Shown piece by piece: positions 1-8,667 of a stretch of 64,000 nt of DNA (position 1 is the first letter of the stretch; each line of letters opens with the position of its first letter). Location of the stretch: positions 3,067,501 to 3,131,500 of the forward strand of contig CP116227.1 of the NCBI GenBank assembly GCA_038184435.1, read 5' to 3'. The stretch comes from Nocardioides alkalitolerans. Lineage in GTDB: Bacteria > Actinomycetota > Actinomycetes > Propionibacteriales > Nocardioidaceae. The notes beneath the pieces were generated by a model that was given only the letters and a program-made list of their open reading frames with translations, searched no databases and had not been told where the DNA came from. Position numbers and translations under genes: made by a program.

Positions 1-306
1 CGAGCGGCGCACGAGGTCGCGCACCTGGTCGACGCCGATGGAGAGCCGCTGGGTGCGGATGACGGCCACGTCGGCATGGGACCCCGCCAGCACCGTGCGG
101 CAGGCGTGGCAGGTGCCGCAGCCGCCCTCCTCGCACTGGAGCGCCGCCGCGAAGGCGATCGCCGCGTTGGAGCGACCCGAGCCGGGGGGGCCGGTGAAGA
201 GCCAGGCGTGGGTCATGCCCTGCGGCCGCGCACCCCCGGTGCCCGCCGCCTGGGCGAGCGCGGCGACGGCCGGCCGCTGGCCGACCAGGTGGTCCCAGAC
301 CGTCAT
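1..306 (-). CDS. holB: DNA polymerase III subunit delta' (N-terminal part, runs off the left edge)
   Basis: This is the first 102 codons of the clamp-loader delta-prime subunit; the rest lies outside the window. A P-loop-like GPPGSGRS with Arg in place of the usual Lys is visible, followed by a four-cysteine zinc module (CEEGGCGTCHAC), as in clamp-loader AAA+ proteins. In the complex it helps load the sliding clamp and need not hydrolyse ATP, which fits the altered P-loop. The ATG at 306 overlaps the stop of tmk (ATGA), so the two are translationally coupled. The tmk-holB order is the common bacterial arrangement. Identity is clear; only the C-terminus is missing. Confidence 0.93.
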   Translation of the reverse strand, partial: MTVWDHLVGQRPAVAALAQAAGTGGARPQGMTHAWLFTGPPGSGRSNAAIAFAAALQCEEGGCGTCHACRTVLAGSHADVAVIRTQRLSIGVDQVRDLVRRS

Positions 307-989
307 CGTGCCTCCCGGCGTGCCTGCCCCAGCAGGGGCGCGACCCGGGACCACACGGCCTCCGCGATCTCCTCGCGCGTGCCCGTGGCGTCGACCACTA
401 GGTAGTGCGTCGGGTCGGCCTCCGCGAGCGCGAGGAACTCCGCCCGCACCCGCTCGTGGAAATCGACGGACTCGGCCTCGATCCGGTCCCGGCCGGTGAG
501 GCGCGCCAGCCCGGCACCGGGCCGCACGTCGAGCACCACCGTCAGGTGGGGCCGCAGGTCGCCGGTCGCCCAGCGCGCCACGTGCTCCAGGCCGGCGACG
601 GCGTCCCCCAGCGCGCGGCCCGCCCCCTGGTAGGCCAACGTGGAGTCGACGTACCGGTCCGTCACGACCACGGCACCGCGGTCGAGGGCGGGCCGGACGA
701 CCTCGGCGACGTGCTCGGCCTTGTCCGCGACGTACAGCAACGCCTCCGTGCGCGCCGCGAGGTGACCGGTGGCGGGGTCGAGCACGATGCGCCGGAGCTC
801 GCGCCCCACGGGCGTGTCGCCGGGCTCGAAGGTGGGGACCGCGTCGTACCCCTCCCGCCGCAGGCGCTCGACCAGCAGGCGCGACTGCGTCGACTTGCCG
901 CCGCCGTCGCCGCCCTCGAAGCACACGAAGACACCGGTGGCGGCGCGGACCCCGGGGGCGGGGCCGGGATCGGGGTCGGGGGACGTCAC
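303..989 (-). CDS. tmk: Thymidylate kinase (dTMP kinase)
   Basis: Phosphorylates dTMP to dTDP in the cytoplasm, supplying dTTP for replication. The 228-residue product has the family P-loop EGGDGGGKST at residues 25-34 and the TDRYVDSTLAYQG segment holding the DR(Y) motif that contacts the substrate phosphate. A short acidic/proline-rich leader of about 19 residues precedes the first strand, so a start further in is conceivable, but no better candidate with a ribosome site is obvious. The gene couples to holB by a 4-base ATGA overlap. It diverges from the DUF4178 gene, with 110 bases between them. Length and motifs are standard. Confidence 0.96.
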   Translation of the reverse strand: MTSPDPDPGPAPGVRAATGVFVCFEGGDGGGKSTQSRLLVERLRREGYDAVPTFEPGDTPVGRELRRIVLDPATGHLAARTEALLYVADKAEHVAEVVRPALDRGAVVVTDRYVDSTLAYQGAGRALGDAVAGLEHVARWATGDLRPHLTVVLDVRPGAGLARLTGRDRIEAESVDFHERVRAEFLALAEADPTHYLVVDATGTREEIAEAVWSRVAPLLGQARREAR

Positions 990-1099
990 GCAGGCGAACC
1001 TACGAGGTCGCGGCGACAGTTATCCACCGCGGGTGTCGGGTTTGGCCGCACCACCCGGCGGGGTAACGACCGCGCCGGACATCTCGGAGGAGGCACATC

Positions 1100-1738
1100 G
1101 TGGGTTGGGTCATCGCGCTGCTCGTCGTGGCGGCGGCCGTCGCGGCCGCCGTCGTCATCGTGCGCACGCGCACGTCGAAGCCGGCCGGAGCGTCGAGCCG
1201 CGGTCCGAGCGACGTCATCGCCGAGTCCGACCTCGCGTCGGTCGAGCCGCTGCGGCGGCTGCAGGTGGGCGACGTCGTGGGCTACGAGGGCGCCATGCTG
1301 TTCGTCCGGGGCCGTCTCGACTTCGACGAGGAGGGCTACCGGTGGACGGAGCACTTCCTCGACGATGACACCACCCGCCGCTGGCTGACCGTCGAGGAGG
1401 ACGAGGGCTTCGAGGTGTCCCTGTGGCGCAGCATCCCCGCGGGCGACGTCGAGCAGGGCGGCGCGGGCGACCGCGACGTCATCGTCGGCGGGGTGGCCTA
1501 CCGCCTGCAGGAGAAGGGCTCCGCGTCGTTCCGCGCCTCGGGCGCGACCGGCACCGCACCCCAGGGCACGGCGGAGTACGCCGACTACGCCAGCGCCGAC
1601 GGGAAGCACCTCCTGGGCTTCGAGAAGTTCGGCAGCACCTGGGAGGCGTCCCTCGGGGAGCCCCTCCAGCCGTGGGAGCTGACCGTCTACCCTGGATCGG
1701 ACGGGCCGGCGACCGGCACCGGTCCGGCGGGACGCTGA
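1100..1738 (+). CDS. DUF4178 domain protein with N-terminal membrane anchor
   Basis: The 212-residue protein begins with one hydrophobic helix (about residues 2-22, rich in Val and Ala), then a basic linker, then a DUF4178 domain over roughly residues 40-195 starting near LQVGDVVGYEGAMLF. DUF4178 is a beta-rich domain of unknown biochemical role that recurs beside DUF350, DUF4247 and polyamine-synthase-like genes. The GTG at 1100 has a strong GGAGGAGG site 7-14 bases upstream. This is the first gene of a five-gene run ending at 5311 with short gaps, presumably one operon starting in the 110-base region shared with tmk. Function is unknown; the topology suggests an inner-membrane protein with its domain in the cytoplasm or at the membrane face. 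Confidence 0.88.
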   Translation: MGWVIALLVVAAAVAAAVVIVRTRTSKPAGASSRGPSDVIAESDLASVEPLRRLQVGDVVGYEGAMLFVRGRLDFDEEGYRWTEHFLDDDTTRRWLTVEEDEGFEVSLWRSIPAGDVEQGGAGDRDVIVGGVAYRLQEKGSASFRASGATGTAPQGTAEYADYASADGKHLLGFEKFGSTWEASLGEPLQPWELTVYPGSDGPATGTGPAGR

Positions 1739-1748
1739 GGGGGTCGCC

Positions 1749-2192
1749 ATGAGCTCACGCGCGAAGGGCCTCCTCGTCATCGGGGCGCTCCTGCTGGTCG
1801 GCATCCTCGTCGTGCCGTTCGCCTTCGGCGGGTTCGGCAACGGCCCGAAGGGCTGGCTCGACGACCACTACACCCACGTGTCGGGCTCCGATCCCGACGA
1901 CGAGACGGTCACCTGGCACTCCGACGACGACGTCGCGACGACCGCCGCGGCCATCGCGTCGGGCACCGACGACTCCGACCGTCGCGAGGCCGACGGACGG
2001 GCCTTCCTCCGCTACAGCGACGACTGGATGGTCACGGTCGCGGAGGACGGTGACGGGTCGCGCATCACGCTCGACGAGTTCGACCGCGGCTACTCCTCCA
2101 ACAGCACGTACGTCGGTTACTGGGGCGGGTACTACGGCGGCGGTGGCGGCGGCAGCAGCTACCGCGGCGGCGGCTCCGGCTCCGGCAAGTAG
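1749..2192 (+). CDS. DUF4247 domain protein, membrane-anchored
   Basis: The 147-residue protein has one N-terminal hydrophobic helix (about residues 7-27) that could anchor it or act as an uncleaved signal. A charged, Asp-rich globular part follows, and the last 30 residues are Gly/Tyr/Ser-rich with a run of glycines. No cysteine pair or catalytic motif is evident. The gene begins 10 bases after the DUF4178 stop and is followed by DUF350, a recurrent association for DUF4247. The likely location is the outer face of the membrane with a flexible tail. Biochemical function is unknown. Confidence 0.82.
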   Translation: MSSRAKGLLVIGALLLVGILVVPFAFGGFGNGPKGWLDDHYTHVSGSDPDDETVTWHSDDDVATTAAAIASGTDDSDRREADGRAFLRYSDDWMVTVAEDGDGSRITLDEFDRGYSSNSTYVGYWGGYYGGGGGGSSYRGGGSGSGK

Positions 2193-2252
2193 CCCGCCGA
2201 GCCACCGGCCGACCCCGCCCACCCCGCACCGCCCACTCCTGAAAGGCACGAC

Positions 2253-2675
2253 ATGCCCGAGCTCCTCGACGAGTCCCTGGCCACGCTGGCGTTCGCCGGC
2301 GTGGGCATCGTCCTCCTCCTCGTCGGCTACTTCATGGTCGACCTGCTGACCCCCGGTCGCCTCGGCCAGCAGGTGTTCGTCGAGCACAAGCGCGACGCCG
2401 CGCTCGTGCTCGCCTCGACGCAGATCTCCCTCGGCATCATCGTGGCGACGGCGTTCTACACGGCGCAGGGCGACACGTGGGACACGCTGCTCGAGGCGAC
2501 CGTGTTCGGGATCATCGGCGTCGCGCTGCTCGGCATCTCGTTCTTCCTCCTCGACCTGCTGACGCCCGGTAGCCTCGCCGAGCTCGTGGTCGACGAGTCC
2601 GACGACCCGGCCGTCTACGTGGCCGTGGCCCTCCAGCTGGCGGTCGGCCTCGTGGTCGCCGCCTCGATCACCTGA
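2253..2675 (+). CDS. DUF350 family integral membrane protein
   Basis: The 140-residue product has four predicted transmembrane helices built as two similar halves; each half ends its first helix with the same DLLTPG motif (near residues 29 and 107), the internal duplication typical of DUF350 (E. coli YjfL is a member). The ATG at 2253 follows an AAAGG site. Its role is unknown; in other genomes it travels with polyamine-synthase-like enzymes and with envelope-stress genes. Here it sits directly upstream of the aminopropyltransferase-like gene, whose reading frame opens close to this gene's stop. It could be a channel or carrier partner for the product of that enzyme, which is inference only. 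Confidence 0.88.
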   Translation: MPELLDESLATLAFAGVGIVLLLVGYFMVDLLTPGRLGQQVFVEHKRDAALVLASTQISLGIIVATAFYTAQGDTWDTLLEATVFGIIGVALLGISFFLLDLLTPGSLAELVVDESDDPAVYVAVALQLAVGLVVAASIT

Positions 2676-2737
2676 CGACCACGTCCGCCACCGCGGCCCC
2701 GGTCGGGGTCCCCCACCACCGGGCGCTGCGCACGATC

Positions 2738-4276
2738 GTGCTCGCGGCCGTGTTCGTGTGCGCGGCCTGCGGCCTGGTCTACGAGCTGGCCCTGGTGACG
2801 CTGGGCAGCTACCTCCTCGGCAACACGATCACCCAGACGTCGCTGGTGCTCGCGGTGACGATGTTCGCGATGGGCGTCGGCGCCGTCGCGGCGAAGCCGC
2901 TGCTCGGCCGGCCGCTGCGCGCCTTCGTGGCGATCGAGCTGGCCCTCGCCGTCGTGGGCGGCTTCGCGGTGCCGGTGCTCTACGCGGCGTTCGCGTGGCT
3001 GTCGGTCTACACACCGGCGATGGTCGTGGTGACGTTCGCGATCGGGCTCCTCGTCGGCGCCGAGATCCCGCTGCTCATGGCCCTCCTTCAGCGCCTGCGG
3101 CGCCAGGACGCGGCCCACGCCGTGGCCGACATCAACGCGGTGGACTACGTGGGCGCCCTGGTCGGCGGTCTCGCGTTCCCGTTCGTGCTCCTCCCGACCC
3201 TCGGGCTGCTCGAGGGCACCCTCGCGGTCGCGGCGCTCAACGTGGTCGCCGCCGGCGTGGTGGCCGTCGTGCTCGGGCGGCGCGGTCCGCGGCGTACTCC
3301 GGTGGTCACCGCGCTCGCCCTCTGCCTCGTCACCGCCCTCGGGCTGGGACTGATGGCGTGGCGGGCCTCGGCCTTCGAGGCCACCGCGCTGCAGGCGCTC
3401 TACCGCGACCCGATCGTCCACGCCGAGCGTTCCGACTACCAGTCGATCGTCGTCACCCGCGGCTGGTTCGAGGGCGCGGAGTACGACGACGTGCGGCTCT
3501 ACCTCGACGGCGACCTGCAGTTCTCCTCCGTGGACGAGTACCGCTACCACGAGATGCTCGTGCACCCCGCCATGGCGGGCGAGCACGCCCGCGTGCTGGT
3601 GCTCGGCGGCGGCGACGGGCTCGCGCTCCGCGAGATCCTCGGCTACGACGACGTCGAGCAGGTCACGCTCGTCGACCTGGACCCCGCCGTCGTGGACCTG
3701 GCGCGCACCTACGAGCCGATCCGCGACCTCAACGACGACGCCTGGGAGGACCCCCGGGTCGAGTACGTCGCGGCCGACGCCTTCGGGTGGGCGCGCGAGC
3801 AGCCGCTCGACTCCTACGACGTGATCGTCGTCGACTACCCCGACCCGGACTCGCCGGCCCTCGCGAAGCTCTACTCCCGGGAGCACTACGCCGCGCTGTC
3901 GGGCCTCCTGGCTGACGGGGGCCGCCTGGTCGTGCAGTCGGGCTCGCCCTTCTTCGCGCCCGACGCGTTCTGGTGCATCCGCCGGACCCTGGAGGCCGCC
4001 GGGCTCGCCACCACGCCGTACCACGCCGACGTGCCCTCCTTCGGCGACTGGGGCTGGGTGCTCGCCCAGGCCCCCAGCGGCGACAGGCCCACCGCCGGCG
4101 ACGCGCCTCCCCTGACCCTCGACCCGGAGGCGCCGACGCTGCGCTTCGCGTCGCCCTCGATGCTGGCCGCCGCCGCGGTCTTCCCGCCCGACCGCGACGA
4201 CCCCGGCGGGGAGGTCTCGACGCTGCTCGACCCGGCGATCCTGAGCTACTCCGAGCACGCCTGGGTCGGGTACTGA
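2738..4276 (+). CDS. Polytopic spermidine-synthase-like aminopropyltransferase
   Basis: The N-terminal 220 or so residues form about seven hydrophobic helices. The C-terminal part (about 225-430) is a spermidine-synthase fold: a nucleotide-binding glycine loop LVLGGGDG, an acidic strand end VTLVDLDP and a VVDYPDPDSPALAKLYS segment at the position of the catalytic-loop acid. Classical enzymes move an aminopropyl group from decarboxylated S-adenosylmethionine to putrescine; the acceptor here is unknown. The GTG at 2738 is the first standard start but begins inside the first helix and lacks a clear ribosome site. The frame is open upstream, where a CTG at 2672 would overlap the DUF350 stop, so the true start may lie earlier. 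No S-adenosylmethionine decarboxylase is nearby. Confidence 0.85.
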   Translation: MLAAVFVCAACGLVYELALVTLGSYLLGNTITQTSLVLAVTMFAMGVGAVAAKPLLGRPLRAFVAIELALAVVGGFAVPVLYAAFAWLSVYTPAMVVVTFAIGLLVGAEIPLLMALLQRLRRQDAAHAVADINAVDYVGALVGGLAFPFVLLPTLGLLEGTLAVAALNVVAAGVVAVVLGRRGPRRTPVVTALALCLVTALGLGLMAWRASAFEATALQALYRDPIVHAERSDYQSIVVTRGWFEGAEYDDVRLYLDGDLQFSSVDEYRYHEMLVHPAMAGEHARVLVLGGGDGLALREILGYDDVEQVTLVDLDPAVVDLARTYEPIRDLNDDAWEDPRVEYVAADAFGWAREQPLDSYDVIVVDYPDPDSPALAKLYSREHYAALSGLLADGGRLVVQSGSPFFAPDAFWCIRRTLEAAGLATTPYHADVPSFGDWGWVLAQAPSGDRPTAGDAPPLTLDPEAPTLRFASPSMLAAAAVFPPDRDDPGGEVSTLLDPAILSYSEHAWVGY

Positions 4277-4285
4277 GGCGGCGTC

Positions 4286-5311
4286 GTGGTCTTCGTCCTC
4301 GCCCGCCTCTGGGCCCGCCTGACCTCCGCCGTCACGTGGCGGACCCCGCTGCTCGTGCTGCTGACCGTCTTCGTCACCAGCTGGGCCGCCATGGCCCTGC
4401 TCGACCGCGACAGCGGCATCGCCGACCCGGGCCACTACTGGTGGTGGTTCCTCGTGACGGCCTCGACGGTCGGCTACGGCGACTTCTTCCCCACGACGAC
4501 CGGCGGCCGCATCGTCGGTGCCTACGTCGTGCTCGGCGGCGTCGTCACCCTCACCACGTTCTTCACCCACCTCGCCGCGACCCTGGCGACCGCGAAGGGA
4601 CGACGCATGCACGGCCTGCTCGACCACGACCTCGCCGACCACCTCGTGCTCGTGGGCTGGACCCCGGGCCGCACCGACCGGCTGGTCGCCGACCTGCGCA
4701 GCGACGGTCCCGTCCCCATCGTCGTGTGCGCGTGGGAGGACCAGCTCGAGCAGCACCCGCTGCCCGAGACCGCGGACGTGCACTTCGTGCGCGGCGACCT
4801 CACCGACCTCGCGGTCCTGCGTCGGGCCCACCCGGAGCGGGCGCGCGCCGTGCTCGTCGACGCACGCGACGACAACGAGGCGGTGACCCTCACGGTGGCG
4901 GCGGAGGAGGCGGCGCCCGGCGTGCACACCGTGGTGACGCTCCGCGACGTGGCGCGGCGACGCACGATCCGACGCATCGACGCCACCGTCCACTGCGTGC
5001 AGTGGCACGCCCTCGGCCTCGTCTTCGACGAGCTGGCCGACCCGGGCATCGCCGAGGTGTACGACGCACTGATGACCCCCGGCGGCCCCAGCACGTGGTC
5101 GACGGTGGTGCCCGAGGGCGCCACCGCGACGTACGGCGGGTGGCAGCAGGCGCTCGGGCCCACGCGGAGCACGACGCTGCTGGCCGTCGCGGTCGACGGG
5201 GACGTGCGGGTCAGCCCGGCGTGGGACACGCCGGTGCCGGCCGGGGCGGTCCTCTACTACGTCGGACCGGCCCGGCTCGGGCCCGCCGACCTGCGCGCGG
5301 CGCTGGCGTAG
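4286..5311 (+). CDS. Two-helix potassium channel with RCK/TrkA-N domain
   Basis: The 341-residue protein has a first helix near residues 20-38, a pore helix and the canonical K+ selectivity filter TVGYGD near residues 62-67, and a second helix near residues 75-98. A Rossmann-type RCK (TrkA-N) domain then starts at LVLVGW, and a C-terminal ligand domain follows. Channels of this MthK-like plan are gated by ions or nucleotides bound to the RCK ring. The GTG at 4286 lies 9 bases after the preceding stop, so it is the last gene of the five-gene operon. Coupling to a polyamine-like enzyme is notable because polyamines block and modulate potassium channels; the link here is inferred from order only. 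Confidence 0.9.
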   Translation: MVFVLARLWARLTSAVTWRTPLLVLLTVFVTSWAAMALLDRDSGIADPGHYWWWFLVTASTVGYGDFFPTTTGGRIVGAYVVLGGVVTLTTFFTHLAATLATAKGRRMHGLLDHDLADHLVLVGWTPGRTDRLVADLRSDGPVPIVVCAWEDQLEQHPLPETADVHFVRGDLTDLAVLRRAHPERARAVLVDARDDNEAVTLTVAAEEAAPGVHTVVTLRDVARRRTIRRIDATVHCVQWHALGLVFDELADPGIAEVYDALMTPGGPSTWSTVVPEGATATYGGWQQALGPTRSTTLLAVAVDGDVRVSPAWDTPVPAGAVLYYVGPARLGPADLRAALA

Positions 5312-5416
5312 CCGGAGAGCCGCCGCCGGCCCGCACCACCCGTTCGTGGGGTCGTCCGTCATGATGGCTCGAGCGGGCGTCCACGAGGACCGGCCCGGGC
5401 AGCCAGGAGGGGGACC

Positions 5417-7270
5417 GTGCTCGACACACCGCCGGGCTCCCGCGCCGTCCGTCCGCACGCCGTCGCGGGCGCATCCCGTGACACCGCCCTGGACGCTCCC
5501 GACCGTCTCGCCGCGCTCCGCGCGACCGGGTCGGGCCCGACCGCCGACCCCGACCTGCAGCGCTTCGCCCGGCTCGTGGCGACCACCCTGCGGGTGCCGG
5601 TGGCGCTCGTGTCGCTGGTGGAGCCCGACCGGCAGGTCTTCCCCGGTCAGGTGGGTCTGCCCGAGCCGTGGGCGTCTGCCCGCTGCACGCCCCTGTCGCA
5701 CTCGTTCTGCCAGTACGTGGCGGCGACGGCCGAGCCGCTCGTGGTCAGTGACGCGCGCACGGTGGACCTGCTGAAGCACAACCTGGCGATCCCCGACCTG
5801 GGTGTCGTCGCCTACGCGGGGATGCCCCTCACGGCCGAGGGCGGCGAGGTGCTCGGCTCCCTGTGCGCGATCGACCACGAGCCGCGCGTGTGGACCCCCA
5901 CCGAGCTCGAGGTGCTCGCCGACCTCGCCGCGGCCTGCAGCGCGGCGCTGCGGCTGAAGGTCTCCGGCGTCCGCACCGCGGACGCCCGCAAGGAGGTCGA
6001 CCGGGGCCGGGAGCGGGCCGAGCTGATGCTCCAGGCCGCCGTGGAGCTGGGCGAGGTGTGGTCGCTGACCGACCTGCTCCGACGGGTGCGCGAGCTGGTC
6101 ACCGGACCGCTCCACCCCGTCTACGTCGGCCTGTCGCTCGTCGACGGCGAGCACGTGGTGCGGGTGCGGGTCGACGAGCCCACGGGGGACGAGGCCCCGC
6201 CGGCCCTCCCCGACAGCGTCGGGATCGACGCGTCCTGGCCGGAGGCCCGCTGCGTCGCGGAGCAGCGCCGCATCATCGTCGCCGGTGAGGGGCAGCTGGC
6301 GGCGGACGGCTACAGCGCCGACGCCGTGGCGGCCTGGCGGCAGCTGGGCCTCCGCGCGGTCGAGTGCGTGCCGATCGTGGGCAGCGGGCGGGTGCTCGGC
6401 GCGCTCACCTTCGCCTGGGACGCCCCCCACGCGTGGGAGCTGACCGAGGACGCCGTGCTCACGGCCATCGCGGCGTACACGGCGACGGCGGTCGAGCGCA
6501 TCCTCCAGCTCGAGCGGCGCGTGACCACGGCCACCGAGCTGCAGGAGGCGATGCTGAGCGAGCCGCCGAGCGTGGCCGGGCTCGAGATCGCCACGCTCTA
6601 CCGGCCCTCGGCGACGGCCGACATGGTCGGCGGCGACTGGTTCGACGTGCACGAGCTCCCGGCCACCACGCCCGGCGGTCCCCGACCGGTCGCGGTCACG
6701 GTCGGCGACATCACCGGCCACGACACCCGCGCGGCGGCGGTCATGGGCCAGGTGCGCAGCATGCTGCGGCAGGCCCGGGCCGACGCTCCCGCGGCTGGCC
6801 CGGCACGGGCGGTCCTGGCCGTCGAGAACGCCGCGCGCATGCTCGACCTGGAGGCGCACGGCACGGTGGTGCACGGCGACCTGACCCCGGACCCCGAGGT
6901 CGCGGGCGGCTGGGTGCTGACCTGGACGAACGCCGGCCACCCGCCGCCGCTCGTGCTCGCCGCCGACGGCTCCGCGCGGGTGCTCCTCGAGGGCGACCCG
7001 ATGATGTATCCCGACCTCGAGGTCGAGGAGCGCCACGACCACCGGGTGCACCTCCCGCCCGGGACGCTGCTGCTGGTGCACACCGACGGCCTGCTCGACG
7101 AGCGCCGCGCCGACCTCGCCGCGATGGTCGAGGACGTGCGGGCCGTGACGGCGCGCCTCGTCCACGAGGAGGGCCGGCCGCTGGCCGAGGCCGTCCGACT
7201 GCTCGCCGACGAGCTGCTCGACGGCCGCGCCGAGGACGACGCCGCGATCCTCGCCGTCCGCGTGCACTGA
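5417..7270 (+). CDS. GAF-GAF-PP2C (SpoIIE-type) serine phosphatase
   Basis: The 617-residue soluble protein has a first GAF domain at about residues 35-185, a second at about 210-365 and a PP2C/SpoIIE phosphatase at about 385-615. The phosphatase carries the metal-binding acids in GGDWFDV, GDITGHD, HTDGLLDER and DDAAILAV. Such proteins dephosphorylate anti-anti-sigma factors in partner-switching stress pathways and sense small ligands through GAF. No anti-sigma or STAS gene is next to it, so its partner is elsewhere. The GTG at 5417 has an AGGAGGGG site just upstream. It lies 105 bases after the channel gene and may be transcribed separately. Confidence 0.92.
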   Translation: MLDTPPGSRAVRPHAVAGASRDTALDAPDRLAALRATGSGPTADPDLQRFARLVATTLRVPVALVSLVEPDRQVFPGQVGLPEPWASARCTPLSHSFCQYVAATAEPLVVSDARTVDLLKHNLAIPDLGVVAYAGMPLTAEGGEVLGSLCAIDHEPRVWTPTELEVLADLAAACSAALRLKVSGVRTADARKEVDRGRERAELMLQAAVELGEVWSLTDLLRRVRELVTGPLHPVYVGLSLVDGEHVVRVRVDEPTGDEAPPALPDSVGIDASWPEARCVAEQRRIIVAGEGQLAADGYSADAVAAWRQLGLRAVECVPIVGSGRVLGALTFAWDAPHAWELTEDAVLTAIAAYTATAVERILQLERRVTTATELQEAMLSEPPSVAGLEIATLYRPSATADMVGGDWFDVHELPATTPGGPRPVAVTVGDITGHDTRAAAVMGQVRSMLRQARADAPAAGPARAVLAVENAARMLDLEAHGTVVHGDLTPDPEVAGGWVLTWTNAGHPPPLVLAADGSARVLLEGDPMMYPDLEVEERHDHRVHLPPGTLLLVHTDGLLDERRADLAAMVEDVRAVTARLVHEEGRPLAEAVRLLADELLDGRAEDDAAILAVRVH

Positions 7271-7316
7271 CCTCGCGGGCGCCCCTCGACTGTCCCCGCG
7301 GCGACCGGGATGGCAT

Positions 7317-7331
7317 ATTGGCCAGTCCAAT
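7317..7331. promoter_or_regulatory. Candidate GntR/FadR-subfamily operator upstream of the CoA-transferase
   Basis: A perfect dyad ATTGG-CCAGT-CCAAT lies 41 bases before the CoA-transferase start, in an AT-richer patch. It resembles the ATTGGTNNNACCAAT pattern of FadR-subfamily GntR operators (LldR, PdhR types). A GntR gene of that class lies 1.3 kb downstream. Binding is inferred. Confidence 0.5.
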
Positions 7332-7372
7332 GAGCCTCCGGGCTCGCACCGACTGACCCGCGAGAGGACACC

Positions 7373-8617
7373 GTGACCCACGACCCCACCGCCCCGTCCC
7401 CCGAGCGCCCGACCGAGGCCACCGGCGGCACCGGCAGCGGCCCCCTCGGCGACGTCGTCGTCGTCGACCTCTCCCGCGCGCTCGCCGGCCCGCACGCCAC
7501 GATGATGCTGGGCGACCTCGGCGCCCGGGTCATCAAGGTCGAGGCGCCGGGCACCGGCGACGACACCCGCGGCTGGGGCCCGCCCTTCGTGACCCCGGAG
7601 GACGGTGGGGACCGGCAGTCGACGTACTTCCTCTCCGCCAACCGCAACAAGGAGTCCATCGCCCTCGACCTGAAGGACGCCGCGGACCGCGACGTCCTGC
7701 TCGGCCTGGTCGACCGCGCCGACGTGCTCGTCGAGAACTTCCGCACCGGCGTCCTCGAGCGCCTGGGGCTCGGCATCGAGTCGCTCATGGAGCGCAACCC
7801 GCGCCTCGTGGTCCTCTCCATCACCGGCTTCGGCCACGACGGCCCCGAGGGCGGGCGCGCCGGCTACGACCAGATCGCCCAGGGCGAGGCCGGCCTCATG
7901 TCCCTCACCGGCTCCGGACCCGACGACCCGCAGCGCGTCGGGGTGCCGATCGCGGACCTCCTGTCGGGCATGTACGGCGCGTACGGCGTGCTCGCCGCCC
8001 TCCACGAGCGCACCGTGACCGGCGTCGGCCAGGTCGTGCGCACCTCGCTCCTCGCCGCCGTCGTCGGCGTGCACGCCTTCCAGGGCACGCGGTGGACCGT
8101 CGCCGGCGAGGTCGGTCGCGCCCAGGGCAACCACCACCCGTCGATCGCGCCGTACGGGCTCTTCCGCTGCCGCGACGGTGCGGTGCAGATCGCGCTCGGC
8201 AGCGAGAGCCTCTGGAAGCGCTTCTGCGCGGGCTTCGACCTCGACCCCGAGGCCGAGGGCCTGGCCACCAACGCCGAGCGGGTGGCCGCGCGCGAGCGCG
8301 TGATCGGCGTGGTCGAGGAGGTGTTCGCGACCTGGGACTCCGCTCCCCTGCTCGAGCGTCTCGCCGAGGTCGGCGTGCCGGCCGGCAAGGTGCGCACGCT
8401 CGACGAGGTCTACGCGTGGGACCAGACGCGCAGCCAGGGCCTGCTCCTCGACGTGGAGCACCCCACGCTCGGGCGCATCTCGCTGCCCGGCCCGCCGTTG
8501 CGGTTCTTCGACGGCGCCGGCGCGGAGACCACCCGCACCGGCCACCGTCCGCCGCCGCTGCTCGACGGGGACGCCGCGGCGATCCGCGCCTGGGCCACGG
8601 GCGACGAGCCGGCCTGA
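7373..8617 (+). CDS. CaiB/BaiF family (class III) CoA-transferase
   Basis: The 414-residue protein belongs to the family that moves CoA between carboxylic acids via an aspartyl-CoA anhydride. The family N-terminus VVVDLSRALAGPHATMMLGD and the KVEAPGTGDDTRGWGPP segment are plain. The candidate catalytic aspartate is in GRAGYDQIAQGEAG (near residue 165), the position of Asp169 in formyl-CoA transferase. A Pro/Thr-rich N-terminal extension of about 25 residues precedes the domain. The GTG at 7373 follows a GAGAGGA site. Neighbouring GntR and MatC-like genes suggest a dicarboxylate such as malonate or succinate as substrate, but sequence alone does not settle it. Confidence 0.9.
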   Translation: MTHDPTAPSPERPTEATGGTGSGPLGDVVVVDLSRALAGPHATMMLGDLGARVIKVEAPGTGDDTRGWGPPFVTPEDGGDRQSTYFLSANRNKESIALDLKDAADRDVLLGLVDRADVLVENFRTGVLERLGLGIESLMERNPRLVVLSITGFGHDGPEGGRAGYDQIAQGEAGLMSLTGSGPDDPQRVGVPIADLLSGMYGAYGVLAALHERTVTGVGQVVRTSLLAAVVGVHAFQGTRWTVAGEVGRAQGNHHPSIAPYGLFRCRDGAVQIALGSESLWKRFCAGFDLDPEAEGLATNAERVAARERVIGVVEEVFATWDSAPLLERLAEVGVPAGKVRTLDEVYAWDQTRSQGLLLDVEHPTLGRISLPGPPLRFFDGAGAETTRTGHRPPPLLDGDAAAIRAWATGDEPA

Positions 8618-8667
8618 TCCCTCACTGACCCTTCACCGACACCGACCGCTGCGGCGGCCCGGCGGGC

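Noticed and set aside
2615..8545. Very long minus-strand open frame (about 1976 codons) opposite the DUF350 to CoA-transferase genes
   Set aside because: Its product is Arg/Gly/Val/His-rich without domains. It lies antisense to several well-supported genes and arises from strong third-position GC bias. Similar long antisense frames at 20601-23291, 32464-36423 and 57491-60316 were rejected for the same reason.
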